From positions 310,001 to 374,000 of the forward strand of contig NZ_BKAH01000001.1 in the NCBI RefSeq assembly GCF_007992455.1: 64,000 nt of DNA. Direction: 5' to 3'. How positions within the stretch are numbered: position 1 is the first letter of the stretch; each line of letters opens with the position of its first letter. The translations under genes were made by a program, and so were the position numbers. Of this stretch, positions 1-7,554 are shown in pieces. Below the pieces are notes generated by a model that worked only from the letters and a program-made list of their open reading frames with translations, did not search any database and was not told where the DNA came from. This stretch comes from Microbacterium saccharophilum. Its GTDB lineage: Bacteria > Actinomycetota > Actinomycetes > Actinomycetales > Microbacteriaceae.

Positions 1-1
1 C

Positions 2-238
2 CTCGAGGCGAACCTCGAACGCAGCGCCGCGTACGCGGGCATGTCGCCGTCCATCGTGACGCCGCTGAACAAGCTCATCGGCTACGAGGCGGCGGCGAAG
101 ATCGCCAAGCACTCGGTCGCCCGCGGCATCACCGTCCGCGAGGCGGTCATCGATCTCGGCTACCTCGAGCGAGGCGAACTGACCGAGGCGCAGCTGGATG
201 AGAAGCTGGATCTCCTCTCGATGACCCACCCGGGTTGA
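2..238 (+). CDS. fumC: Class II fumarate hydratase, C-terminal fragment
   Basis: This is the last 78 residues of a gene that begins before the window. The reading frame is open from base 2. The segment AAYAGMSPSIVTPLNKLIGYE, followed by AAKIAKHSVARG and a tail containing the LDEKLDLLSMTHPG end, is typical of the C-terminal domain of the FumC/aspartase superfamily. FumC interconverts fumarate and malate in the TCA cycle as a cytoplasmic homotetramer. The active-site signature lies upstream and cannot be checked. The stop codon overlaps the probable -10 element of the following histidine kinase gene. Confidence 0.93.
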   Translation, partial: LEANLERSAAYAGMSPSIVTPLNKLIGYEAAAKIAKHSVARGITVREAVIDLGYLERGELTEAQLDEKLDLLSMTHPG

Positions 239-242
239 TAAT
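237..242 (+). promoter_or_regulatory. -10 element of a leaderless transcript (histidine kinase)
   Basis: GATAAT is followed by six bases (caaggt) and the GTG start at 249, with no Shine-Dalgarno sequence. The hexamer overlaps the fumC stop codon. The same spacing recurs at many genes in this window. Confidence 0.6.
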
Positions 243-248
243 CAAGGT

Positions 249-1226
249 GTGAACCGCTCACCGGCGGACGAATCCCGTCGCTCCCGCACCCTCGGCCTGG
301 TCCTCGCCGTCGTGTGCGCCGGCTACGCCGTGGCCGCGCTCGGCGTGGGGGTCGTCCATGCCGTGATCGGGCAGCCGATCAGCTGGAGCGTCGTCGCGGT
401 GTACGCGCTGATCGCCGCGCTCAGCGTGCTGGTGGTCGGGATCGTCGGCTGGACCGTCTTCGCCGCCGATCCCGCCGACACCGGCGGCGGGGACTCGGCG
501 GAGACCTTCTTCGACGCGCAGCGCCGGCTGCTGGACGACGTCCGGCACGAGCTGAAGACGCCGATCACGATCGTGCGCGGCCACCTCGAGGTGATGGACC
601 CCACCGACGCGGAGGACGTCGCCGCGATCCGGGAGATCGGCATCGCCGAGCTCGACCGGATGACCCGCCTCATCGGCGACATCGACCTGCTCGCCGACGT
701 CGAGATGGATCGCCTGCCCATGGGGGAGGTCGACGTGGCGACGATGACGCAGCGCATCTCCGAGCTCGTCGGCGTCATCCCCGGTCACGTCTGGCGGATC
801 GAGAGCACGGCGGACGCCGTCATCCGGGGGAACTCCGATCGGCTGCTGCAGGCCTGGCTGCAGCTGGCCGACAACGCGGCGAAGTACACCCCGGTCGGCA
901 CCGCCATCGAGCTCGGCAGCGCCGTCAACGCCGGCGGCGCGCAGCTGTGGGTCCGCGACCACGGGCCCGGCATCCCGCCGTCCATGCGGCATCGCATCTT
1001 CCGCCGGTTCGACCGCGGGTCGGGCAAGCGCACCGTCGGGGGCTCCGGCCTGGGCCTCGCGATCGTCGACGCGATCGCGAAGGCGCACGGCGGGCACTGC
1101 GCCGTCTCGGACACCCCCGGCGGCGGAGCCACCTTCACCCTCGAGGTCCCCATCGGCACGCGGGCGGCACTGCCGACGCCCGTGCGCGCGGGGGACGTCG
1201 TCATGCAGAGAGAGGCCACCGGATGA
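249..1226 (+). CDS. Two-component sensor histidine kinase
   Basis: A 325-residue membrane sensor kinase. Two hydrophobic segments (about residues 15-40 and 46-73) are separated by only a few residues, so there is almost no extracytoplasmic sensor domain. The cue is probably sensed within the membrane or through a partner. The HisKA box DVRHELKTPITIVRGH puts the phospho-accepting histidine at residue 100. The N box (ADNAAKYTP), G1 (DHGPGIPPS) and G2 (GGSGLGLAIV) are all intact, so it should be active. The GTG start fits the -10 hexamer six bases upstream. The stop overlaps the start of the response regulator by four bases (ATGA), so the two are translationally coupled and surely form a pair. 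The signal is unknown. Confidence 0.92.
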   Translation: MNRSPADESRRSRTLGLVLAVVCAGYAVAALGVGVVHAVIGQPISWSVVAVYALIAALSVLVVGIVGWTVFAADPADTGGGDSAETFFDAQRRLLDDVRHELKTPITIVRGHLEVMDPTDAEDVAAIREIGIAELDRMTRLIGDIDLLADVEMDRLPMGEVDVATMTQRISELVGVIPGHVWRIESTADAVIRGNSDRLLQAWLQLADNAAKYTPVGTAIELGSAVNAGGAQLWVRDHGPGIPPSMRHRIFRRFDRGSGKRTVGGSGLGLAIVDAIAKAHGGHCAVSDTPGGGATFTLEVPIGTRAALPTPVRAGDVVMQREATG

Positions 1227-1882
1227 CACGCATCCTCGTCGTCGACGACGAACCGCACATCGTCTCGCTCGTCACGCGCGGCCTCCACGTCGAGGGGTAT
1301 GAGACGGTGACCGCCGACGACGGTCAGGCCGCCCTCGACCGCGCCCTGGAGGGCGACATCGACCTCATCGTGCTGGACGTCGGCCTGCCGAGCATGGACG
1401 GCTTCGAGGTGCTGCGGCACCTGCGCGCCCGGGGCAGCGGCATCCCGGTGATCATGCTGACGGCGCGCAGCTCGACACGCGACGCGATCGAGGGGCTGGA
1501 TGCCGGCGCGAGCGACTACGTGCCGAAGCCGTTCGCGGTCGCCGAGCTCCTCGCCCGCGTGCGCTCACGGCTCCGGGAGCGCACGTCCTCGACGGCGCCC
1601 GTCATCCTCACGCGCGGCAACGTGACCCTCGACATCCTCGGCCGGCACGCGAGCGTCGGCGGCCGCGACGTCGACCTGTCCGCCCGCGAGTTCGCGCTGG
1701 CGGAGCAGTTCCTCCGCCACCCCGGTGAGGTCCTCACCCGCGAGGTCCTGCTGAGCCGCGTATGGGGGCTCGACTTCGACCCCGGCTCGAACGTCGTGGA
1801 CGTGTACGTGCGGTACCTGCGCTCCAAGCTCGGCGCCGACAACATCGTCACGGTTCGCGGCGAGGGATACCGCTGGGACTGA
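1223..1882 (+). CDS. OmpR-family response regulator
   Basis: A 219-residue DNA-binding regulator. The N-terminal receiver domain (about 1-115) has the acidic pair VVDDE at residues 8-9, the phospho-acceptor aspartate in LIVLDVGLPSMDG at residue 52, and the conserved lysine in DYVPKPF near residue 101. The C-terminal winged helix (about 125-219) ends in the usual YVRYLRSKLG...TVRGEGYRW signature. It is the partner of the kinase it overlaps by four bases. Its targets are not evident locally: the next gene is on the other strand and lies behind a strong terminator. Autoregulation is possible but I see no clear direct repeats upstream. Confidence 0.93.
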   Translation: MTRILVVDDEPHIVSLVTRGLHVEGYETVTADDGQAALDRALEGDIDLIVLDVGLPSMDGFEVLRHLRARGSGIPVIMLTARSSTRDAIEGLDAGASDYVPKPFAVAELLARVRSRLRERTSSTAPVILTRGNVTLDILGRHASVGGRDVDLSAREFALAEQFLRHPGEVLTREVLLSRVWGLDFDPGSNVVDVYVRYLRSKLGADNIVTVRGEGYRWD

Positions 1883-1887
1883 CGGAA

Positions 1888-1916
1888 GGATCCCCGGGGC
1901 GGCGCCCCGGGGATCC
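1888..1916. terminator. Intrinsic terminator hairpin between convergent genes
   Basis: A perfect 13-bp inverted repeat (GGATCCCCGGGGC, loop GGC, GCCCCGGGGATCC) begins six bases after the response regulator stop and sits before the stop of the convergent PhoH-type gene. There is no clear T-tract, as is common in high-GC actinobacteria. It can serve both strands. Confidence 0.8.
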
Positions 1917-1930
1917 CGCCTTCCCGATGG

Positions 1931-3298
1931 TCAGCTGAGCTCGGCGGCCTCGAGGAGTTCGGTCACGAGCGCCGCGATGGCGGAGCGCTCCGAGCGCATG
2001 AGCGTCACGTGCCCGAACAGACCGTGGCCCTTGAGCGTCTCGATGACCGACGCGATGCCGTCGTGGCGACCGACGCGGAGGTTGTCGCGCTGGCCCACGT
2101 CGTGCGTGAGCACGACCCGCGAGTTCTGGCCGATGCGGCTCAGCACCGTCAGCAGCACGTTCCGCTCCAGCGACTGCGCCTCGTCGACGATGACGAACGC
2201 ATCGTGCAGGGAGCGTCCGCGGATGTGGGTCAGCGGCAGCACCTCGAGGAGGCCCCGGTCGACGATCTCCTCGACGACGTTGCCGGAGACGACGGAGCCG
2301 AGCGTGTCGAAGACCGCCTGACCCCACGGGTTCATCTTCTCCTGGGCGTCGCCGGGCAGGTAGCCGAGCTCCTGGCCGCCGACGGCGAACAGGGGGCGGA
2401 ACACCAGGATCCGCTTCTGCTGCTGACGTTCCAGGACCGCCTCGAGCCCGGCGCACAGGGCGAGGGCGGACTTGCCGGTCCCGGCGCGCCCGCCGAGCGA
2501 GACGATGCCGACCTCGGGGTCCAGCAGCAGGTCGATCGCGATGCGCTGCTCGGCCGAGCGGCCGTGCAGCCCGAAGACGTCGCGATCCCCCCGGACCAGC
2601 CGGTACTCCCCGTCGCCGGTCACCCGGCCCAGGGCCGATCCCCGTTCGGAGTGGATCACGAGGCCGGTGTTCACCGGCAGCCCGATGACGTCGGCGCTGG
2701 AGGCCACCTCGCTCTCGTACAGGTCGCTGACGTCGTCGCCCGACACGTCGATCGCCGCGATCCCGGTCCACCCGGAGTCCACGGCCTGCTCGGCGAGGTA
2801 CTCCTCCGCGTGCAGGCCGAGCGAGGCGGCCTTCACGCGCATGGGAAGGTCCTTGGAGACGACCGTGACCGACTGCCCCTCCTGGGAGAGGTGCATCGCG
2901 ACGGAGAGGATGCGCGTGTCGTTGTCGCCCAGGCGCATGCCGGCGGGGAGGACCGTCGGATCGGTGTTGGTGAGCTCGACGCGGAGCGTCCCGTCCTCCC
3001 CCACCGGGACGGGGAAGTCGAGGCGCCCGTGCTCGACCCGGAGTTCGTCGAGGTGCCGCAGCGCCTGGCGCGCGAAGTACCCGATCTCCGGGTCGTGGCG
3101 CTTGCCCTCCAGTTCCGTGATCACCACGACGGGGACCACGACGGAGTGCTCGGCGAAACGGAAGAAGGCCCGCGGATCGCTCAGCAGGACCGAGGTGTCC
3201 AGCACATACGTGCGGAGATCCTGGTCGGCGGCCCGTCCGTGTGCGGACGCGCCTTCCTGAGTGACACGGCGCTGCTTCTCTGGTGCTCGTGTGGTCAC
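1931..3298 (-). CDS. PIN-PhoH fusion ATPase (PhoH2-type)
   Basis: A 455-residue cytoplasmic protein with two domains. The N-terminal PIN nuclease domain (about residues 28-165) carries the acidic residues of the fold: [12 protein letters not shown] (Asp34), TELEGK (Glu62), GDNDTRIL and VSKD. The C-terminal PhoH ATPase domain (about 240-455) has Walker [12 protein letters not shown] near 270-280 and Walker [11 protein letters not shown] near 368-376. In mycobacteria PhoH2 proteins are described as ATP-dependent RNA helicase/ribonucleases. Here an antitoxin-like PhoAT partner is not visible immediately upstream. The GTG start has GGGAG seven bases upstream, and a 7-bp hairpin (3313-3330) sits just before that site. 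Confidence 0.9.
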   Translation of the reverse strand: MTTRAPEKQRRVTQEGASAHGRAADQDLRTYVLDTSVLLSDPRAFFRFAEHSVVVPVVVITELEGKRHDPEIGYFARQALRHLDELRVEHGRLDFPVPVGEDGTLRVELTNTDPTVLPAGMRLGDNDTRILSVAMHLSQEGQSVTVVSKDLPMRVKAASLGLHAEEYLAEQAVDSGWTGIAAIDVSGDDVSDLYESEVASSADVIGLPVNTGLVIHSERGSALGRVTGDGEYRLVRGDRDVFGLHGRSAEQRIAIDLLLDPEVGIVSLGGRAGTGKSALALCAGLEAVLERQQQKRILVFRPLFAVGGQELGYLPGDAQEKMNPWGQAVFDTLGSVVSGNVVEEIVDRGLLEVLPLTHIRGRSLHDAFVIVDEAQSLERNVLLTVLSRIGQNSRVVLTHDVGQRDNLRVGRHDGIASVIETLKGHGLFGHVTLMRSERSAIAALVTELLEAAELS

Positions 3299-3464
3299 AA
3301 CCCACTCCCGCCCCGGGTGGTTTCACCCGGCAGTCACGAGTCGACCGTTGGCCACGAGTCAGTGGAGAGGCCGACCCGACCGGGCACCATGCCCGATGTG
3401 ATGACCGTACGTCCGGGGTGCGACGCGCAGCGCAAGCGACACGCCGCGCCGTGTGGCGCGCAGG

Positions 3465-4619
3465 TTAACTTCCGGAGACGACGACGTCCGTCGCGCCGGA
3501 GGTCGCCTCCAGCGCCATGCGGGCCGCGGAGGCCTCGGCCAGCGCGTCGCCCAGCAGCAGGAACGTGTCCGCGCCGGTGCCGATGTGCGGGGAGAGGCGG
3601 ATCGTGCCGCCGCGCGCCGTGGCCGTGACGCCGTGGTTGGCGAGCGCCGCGGCGAGATGCCCGGCCTCGGCCGGCTCGGGTTCCAGCGCGACGATGCCGG
3701 CGTGACGCTCGCGGTCGGTGAGGACGGGCACGCCGTAGCGGTCGGCGAGGGCCATGATGTCGCGCGCCCGCTCCCGCAGCTGCGCCGCGATCCCGGCGAC
3801 CCCGGCGGTCTGGATCTCGCGCAGCGCGGTCGCGAGCCGTGCGGCGGCGAGCGGGTCAGCGGGCGAGACGGTGTACGCGGCGGCGGTGCCCAGCGGAGCC
3901 GGGACGCCGATGGTGGACAGATCGCCGTCCATGCCGGCCACCCCGGACAGGACCGGCTCGATGCGCTCTCGGGCGCGCGCGGAGAACCAGGCGAAGCCCG
4001 TTCCGCGGCCGGCGCGCAGCCACTTGTAGCCGTTCCCGCAGACGACGTCCGCGGCCGTCCAGTCGGCCTCCACGACGCCGAAGGCCTGCACGGCGTCGAC
4101 GATGAGGAGCCGGTCGCCGATGACGTCGCGCAGCGCGGCCAGGTCGGCGAGGTAGCCGGTCCGGTAGTCCACGAGGCTGACCGCGACGGCCGTGGTCTCC
4201 TCGGTCAGCGCCTCGCGCACGGCATCCGCCGTGACCGGGCCGCCCGGCAGGTCGTGCACACGGAGCATGCCGCGGGCGTCGGCGGCGCGCCGAGCCGTGA
4301 CGGTCAGCGCGGGGAACTCCCGCGGCGAGAGGAGCAGTTCGCCGGTGACGCCGTACAGCGCCTGCATGAGGCCGTGCGTCGTGGACGGCTGCAGCGTGAC
4401 CTCGTCGGCGGCGACGCCGAGCAGGGCGGCGAGGAGCCCCTGCGCCTCCGGGACGCGGGACGAGACGAGGTCGATGCCGCTGCGCCGGCCCGTCCCGAGC
4501 AGCTCGGCGTCGGCCTGCGCCTCGGCGCGGACCGCGGGCGAGAGCGGGCCGAAGGACGCCCAGTTGAGATACCCGGATTCCGCGTCGAAGGTCTCGAGGT
4601 AGGGCTCCAGGTCGTTCAC
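3465..4619 (-). CDS. Class V aminotransferase (PLP)
   Basis: A 384-residue fold-type I PLP enzyme. The motif VCGNGYKWLRAGRGTGF places the Schiff-base lysine at residue 199, and IVDAVQAFGV places the ring-nitrogen aspartate at residue 175. The phosphate-binding segment is LQPSTTHGLMQALY. The overall layout resembles the cysteine desulfurase/isopenicillin-epimerase branch of class V. There is no catalytic-loop cysteine or Suf/Isc neighbour to argue for a desulfurase, so the substrate is open. The GTG start lacks a Shine-Dalgarno sequence but has CAGAAT six bases upstream on the minus strand. A small GC hairpin at 3445-3460 lies just downstream of the stop and may be its terminator. Confidence 0.85.
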   Translation of the reverse strand: MNDLEPYLETFDAESGYLNWASFGPLSPAVRAEAQADAELLGTGRRSGIDLVSSRVPEAQGLLAALLGVAADEVTLQPSTTHGLMQALYGVTGELLLSPREFPALTVTARRAADARGMLRVHDLPGGPVTADAVREALTEETTAVAVSLVDYRTGYLADLAALRDVIGDRLLIVDAVQAFGVVEADWTAADVVCGNGYKWLRAGRGTGFAWFSARARERIEPVLSGVAGMDGDLSTIGVPAPLGTAAAYTVSPADPLAAARLATALREIQTAGVAGIAAQLRERARDIMALADRYGVPVLTDRERHAGIVALEPEPAEAGHLAAALANHGVTATARGGTIRLSPHIGTGADTFLLLGDALAEASAARMALEATSGATDVVVSGS

Positions 4620-4649
4620 ATGTCCATTCTGGCACGCGGAGTCCGGCGA

Positions 4650-5435
4650 TCAGCCCCCGTAGCGGCGGTCGCGGGAGGCATAATCCCTGATGGCGCGGAG
4701 GAAGTCGACCTTCCGCAGGTCGGGCCCCAGGGCCTCCACGAAGTAGAACTCGGAGTGCGCCGACTGCCAGAGGAGGAAGTCGCTGAGCCGCTGCTCCCCC
4801 GACGTGCGGATGACGAGATCGGGATCGGCCTGGCCGACCGTGTACAGGTGTTCGCCGATCTGCTCGGGGGTGAGGTTCGCCGCGAGGTCTTCGAGCGATC
4901 CGCCGTTCTCGTGGTGCTGCGCGAGGATGCTCCGCACGGCGTCGACGATCTCGCTGCGCCCGCCGTAGCCGACCGCGAGGTTCACGTGCAGGCCGGTGTT
5001 CTCCCGGGTGCGCTCCTGCGCCGTCGCGAGCACGCGGGCCAGCTCCGCGGGCAGGATCTCGGCGCGTCCCACGTGCTGGACGCGCCAGCCCGGTTCGTGC
5101 GAGAGCTCGTCGGCGAGCTCCGCGATGATCTCGATGAGATCGGCGAGCTCCTTCGAGTCGCGCTTGCTGAGGTTGTCCGTCGAGAGGAGGTAGAGCGAGA
5201 CGACGCGGACGCCGAGGTCATCGCACCACCGCAGGAAGTCGTGCATCTTGGCCGCGCCGGCGCGGTGCCCGTCGGCGGCGGTGGGGTACCCGGCCTGGCG
5301 GGCCCAGCGGCGGTTGCCGTCGATCATCATCGCGACGTGGTGCGGGACGGTCTCCGGCGTGAGCCTGCGCCGCAGGCGGGAACTGTAGAGACGGTAGAGC
5401 AGTCCCCGTCCGTCTGCAGCGCCTGAGCGTGTCAC
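4650..5435 (-). CDS. uppS: Short-chain cis-isoprenyl transferase (undecaprenyl synthase family)
   Basis: A 261-residue cis-prenyltransferase. HHVAMMIDGNRRWARQ contains the catalytic Asp39, and LYLLSTDNLSKR and DLVIRTSGEQRLSDFLLWQ are the isopentenyl-diphosphate and prenyl-diphosphate binding motifs. It condenses isopentenyl diphosphate with an allylic diphosphate on the route to the decaprenyl/undecaprenyl carrier of cell-wall synthesis. The neighbourhood (trhA-like gene, DUF4307 protein, greA) matches that of Rv1086 of Mycobacterium tuberculosis, the (2Z,6E)-farnesyl diphosphate synthase. I therefore favour that short-chain role over the long-chain one. The GTG start is six bases from TAGCGT. 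It is divergent from the trhA-like gene. Confidence 0.88.
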   Translation of the reverse strand: MTRSGAADGRGLLYRLYSSRLRRRLTPETVPHHVAMMIDGNRRWARQAGYPTAADGHRAGAAKMHDFLRWCDDLGVRVVSLYLLSTDNLSKRDSKELADLIEIIAELADELSHEPGWRVQHVGRAEILPAELARVLATAQERTRENTGLHVNLAVGYGGRSEIVDAVRSILAQHHENGGSLEDLAANLTPEQIGEHLYTVGQADPDLVIRTSGEQRLSDFLLWQSAHSEFYFVEALGPDLRKVDFLRAIRDYASRDRRYGG

Positions 5436-5441
5436 CCCCCT

Positions 5442-5447
5442 ACGCTA
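5442..5447 (-). promoter_or_regulatory. -10 element of a leaderless transcript (uppS)
   Basis: On the minus strand TAGCGT is followed by six bases (aggggg) and the GTG start at 5435, with no Shine-Dalgarno sequence. Confidence 0.65.
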
Positions 5448-5490
5448 TCGCGCCGTCCGCCGTATGTAGTGGCAGGCATACGCCGACGCG

Positions 5491-5496
5491 TAGAGT
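5491..5496 (+). promoter_or_regulatory. -10 element of a leaderless transcript (trhA-like gene)
   Basis: TAGAGT is followed by six bases (cgggcc) and the GTG start at 5503. It shares a 67-bp intergenic region with the divergent uppS promoter. Confidence 0.65.
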
Positions 5497-5502
5497 CGGG
5501 CC

Positions 5503-6234
5503 GTGACCCGACCTGCATCGGACGCCGGCGCCGAGATGCCGGAGCTTCCGCTCATCGAAGCCGCGGCCGTCGATGCCCAGGTCGAGCTGCGGCCGACCTG
5601 GCGCGGCTGGATCCACGCCGGCACGTTCCCCGTCGCGATCGTCGCGGGCATCGTCCTCGTCTTCGCTGCGGAAGGCGCCGCCGCGACCTGGGCGTGCGTC
5701 GTGTTCGCGGTGTCCTCGCTCCTGCTGTTCGGCAACTCCGCCCTCTACCACCGCTTCGACTGGGGCCCCCGTACCAAGGCGATCCTCAAGCGCATCGACC
5801 ACGCGAACATCCTGCTGCTCATCGCCGGGACGTACACGCCGCTGTCCGTGCTGGCCCTGCCGCCCGAGAAGGGCAGCCTGCTGCTGACCCTCGTCTGGTC
5901 GGGTGCGCTGGCCGGCATCCTCTTCCGCGTCTTCTGGATCGGCGCGCCCCGCTGGCTGTACGTCGCGCTGTACCTGCTGCTCGGCTGGGCGGCCGTCATG
6001 TACACGGGCGACCTGTTGCAGGCGAACGTCGCGATGATGCTCCTCGTGGTCGTCGGCGGCCTGCTCTACACGGCCGGGGCCATCGTCTACGCCCTGAAGA
6101 AGCCGAACCCGTGGCCCGGCCATTTCGGCTTCCACGAGATCTTCCATGTCTGCACGGTGCTCGCGTTCCTGTGCCACTGGACCGCGAGCCTGCTCATCGC
6201 GCTGGACCCGGTCGTCCCGTCGCTCGGCGGCTGA
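5503..6234 (+). CDS. trhA: Hemolysin III / PAQR-family membrane protein
   Basis: A 243-residue integral membrane protein with seven predicted helices from about residue 40 onward. It carries the PAQR/hemolysin III signature histidines: SALYHRFDWG after the first helices, HANILLLIAGTYTP in the middle and HEIFHVCTVLAFLCHW near the end. These residues probably coordinate zinc as in the adiponectin-receptor fold. Related bacterial TrhA proteins affect membrane fluidity; a true haemolysin role is doubtful. The first 35 residues are a soluble acidic N-terminus. The conserved pairing with a cis-prenyltransferase gene is shared with mycobacteria. It is leaderless from GTG 5503. Confidence 0.88.
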   Translation: MTRPASDAGAEMPELPLIEAAAVDAQVELRPTWRGWIHAGTFPVAIVAGIVLVFAAEGAAATWACVVFAVSSLLLFGNSALYHRFDWGPRTKAILKRIDHANILLLIAGTYTPLSVLALPPEKGSLLLTLVWSGALAGILFRVFWIGAPRWLYVALYLLLGWAAVMYTGDLLQANVAMMLLVVVGGLLYTAGAIVYALKKPNPWPGHFGFHEIFHVCTVLAFLCHWTASLLIALDPVVPSLGG

Positions 6235-6242
6235 CCCCGCCG

Positions 6243-6524
6243 TCAGCGGGCGGGGTCGACGTCCTGGTCGTCGACGTCGGTGGCGCGGTCGGCGGCGCGG
6301 CCCTCCGCAGCGGCCTGCTCCTCGGCATCCAGCTGCTCGTTGACGTCGGCACGGTACCCCGCGCGGCGGATCCGGCGCAGCATGTCGATCAGCAGGAAGA
6401 CCACGGCGACCGCGATCACCGCGATGGCGACGAAGCCGATGAAACCGGGGGTGACGTCCTCCGGGTCGACGCCCGAGGTCCCCGACGGCGTCGGAGTCGT
6501 CGCCAGCCACATCAGCACGTCCAT
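6243..6524 (-). CDS. Small single-pass membrane protein, function unknown
   Basis: A 93-residue protein. A short Pro/Thr/Ser-rich N-terminus (about 1-25) is followed by one hydrophobic helix (GFIGFVAIAVIAVAVVFLLI, about 31-50), then a basic stop-transfer (RRIRRAGYR) and an acidic Ala/Glu/Asp-rich cytoplasmic tail. The frame stays open upstream, but the DUF4307 gene occupies the other strand there, so I start at ATG 6524. Its place between the trhA-like and DUF4307/greA genes matches small proteins found near mca and greA in mycobacteria (Rv1083 type). That orthology is an inference from position and size. It converges with the trhA-like gene eight bases downstream. Confidence 0.72.
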   Translation of the reverse strand: MDVLMWLATTPTPSGTSGVDPEDVTPGFIGFVAIAVIAVAVVFLLIDMLRRIRRAGYRADVNEQLDAEEQAAAEGRAADRATDVDDQDVDPAR

Positions 6525-6584
6525 GGGTCCTCGTTCCTCGTCGCAAGCGAATAGCCTGGAATCCCAGCCTAGATCGGATGCCGC

Positions 6585-6986
6585 ATGACCACCGCCGCGA
6601 TCGACCGCAAGCTCGCCGACCGCTACGGGCGCTCCCGCCCGGGGTCGCGGCGCGCCCGCTGGGTCGTCATCGGGCTCGTGGCCGCGGCGCTGTTCGGCTA
6701 CGTCGCGTGGACGACCTGGAGCAGCGCCGCCGGCTCGGTCGACTACGACACGACCGGCTTCGTCGTGCATGACGCCCACCGCGTCACGGTGACGTTCCAG
6801 GTGACGGCCGACCCCGACACCGCCTTCGCCTGCGCCGTGGAGGCACGCGACGAGGAGCACGGCGTCGTCGGCTGGCGGGTGATCGAATACGCCGCGGAGC
6901 CGACCCGCAGCCGCGCCTTCAGCGAGGACATCCCGACGACCGCCGAGGCGACGACGGGATTGGCGACCTCCTGCTGGATCCCGTAG
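6585..6986 (+). CDS. DUF4307 membrane protein
   Basis: A 133-residue protein. The basic N-terminus with DRKLADRYGR is followed by one transmembrane helix (about residues 27-43), then an extracytoplasmic beta-rich domain with YDTTGFVVHDAHRVTVTFQV and two cysteines (in FACAV and at TSCWIP). DUF4307 proteins next to greA are common in Actinobacteria (Rv1081c type), and their function is not known. The stop codon TAG overlaps the likely -10 element TAGTCT of the greA transcript. A strong hairpin follows 18 bases after the stop. Confidence 0.85.
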   Translation: MTTAAIDRKLADRYGRSRPGSRRARWVVIGLVAAALFGYVAWTTWSSAAGSVDYDTTGFVVHDAHRVTVTFQVTADPDTAFACAVEARDEEHGVVGWRVIEYAAEPTRSRAFSEDIPTTAEATTGLATSCWIP

Positions 6987-7041
6987 TCTGAGACCCACCT
7001 TCGCGCCCCGGCTGCTTGCCGGGGCGTTCGGTTTACGCCCC
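6984..7041 (+). promoter_or_regulatory. greA promoter and leader with two competing hairpins
   Basis: TAGTCT at 6984-6989 is a likely -10. Downstream, CGCCCCGGC-TGCTT-GCCGGGGCG (7004-7026) followed by TTCGGTTT is a textbook intrinsic terminator. Its 3' arm also contains GGGGCG (7021-7026), which can pair instead with CGCCCC at 7036-7041. The two hairpins exclude each other. The first may simply end DUF4307 transcription, or the pair may form an attenuator in the greA leader. The greA Shine-Dalgarno AAGGAG (7049-7054) lies five bases before its GTG. Confidence 0.5.
7004..7026 (+). terminator. Intrinsic terminator between the DUF4307 gene and greA
   Basis: A 9-bp perfect GC stem with a five-base loop (TGCTT), followed by a T-rich TTCGGTTT, lies 17 bases past the DUF4307 stop. 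It is one of the few hairpins here with a T-rich tail. Confidence 0.75.
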
Positions 7042-7059
7042 GCGACGCAAGGAGATGAC

Positions 7060-7551
7060 GTGTCCAGCGACAGCAACGCCCCCTTCCTCACTCAGGACGC
7101 CTACGACCGGCTCGCCGCCGAGCTCGAGCACCTGTCGACGACGGGCCGCGAGGAGATCGCCAAGCGCATCGAGTCCGCCCGCGAGGAGGGCGACCTCAAG
7201 GAGAACGGCGGCTACCACGCCGCGAAGGACGAGCAGGGCAAGCAGGAGGCCCGCATCCGGACGCTCCAGCAGCTCCTGAAGGACGCGAAGGTCGGCGAGG
7301 CCCCCGAGGCGGGCGGTGTCGTGCAGCCCGGCACCGTCGTCACCGCCGTCGTCGCCGGCGGCGAGGAGGTCTTCCTCCTCGGCAGCCGGGAGATCGCGAG
7401 CGTCTCCGACCTCGACGTCTACAGCGAGGCCTCCCCGCTGGGCGCCGCGATCCTCGGGCTCAAGGAGGGCGAGAAGACGTCCTACACGGCGCCCAACGGC
7501 CGGGAGATCGCCGTCGAGGTCGTCAAGGTCGAGACCTACACCGGGCAGTAG
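7060..7551 (+). CDS. greA: Transcription elongation factor GreA
   Basis: A 163-residue factor that stimulates transcript cleavage by backtracked RNA polymerase. The N-terminal coiled coil (about residues 8-80) bears the acidic tip in the segment SAREEGDLKENGGYHAAKDE. The C-terminal FKBP-like domain includes REIASVSDLDVYSEASPLGAAILG and the final TYTAPNGREIAVEVV-like strand. Length and motifs are normal. GTG 7060 has AAGGAG at a five-base spacing. The gene is preceded by a terminator-like hairpin that may attenuate its expression. It converges with ilvA, leaving only three bases between stop codons. Confidence 0.96.
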   Translation: MSSDSNAPFLTQDAYDRLAAELEHLSTTGREEIAKRIESAREEGDLKENGGYHAAKDEQGKQEARIRTLQQLLKDAKVGEAPEAGGVVQPGTVVTAVVAGGEEVFLLGSREIASVSDLDVYSEASPLGAAILGLKEGEKTSYTAPNGREIAVEVVKVETYTGQ

Positions 7552-7554
7552 GCG

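Noticed and set aside
314..1222. Long upstream extension of the response regulator frame across the kinase gene
   Set aside because: The translation is Arg-rich shadow sequence; ATG 1223 with the ATGA overlap gives a normal OmpR-type protein.
3299..3464. Possible PhoAT-type antitoxin gene before the PIN-PhoH gene
   Set aside because: No credible small minus-strand frame with a ribosome site was seen; only hairpins and short shadow frames are present.
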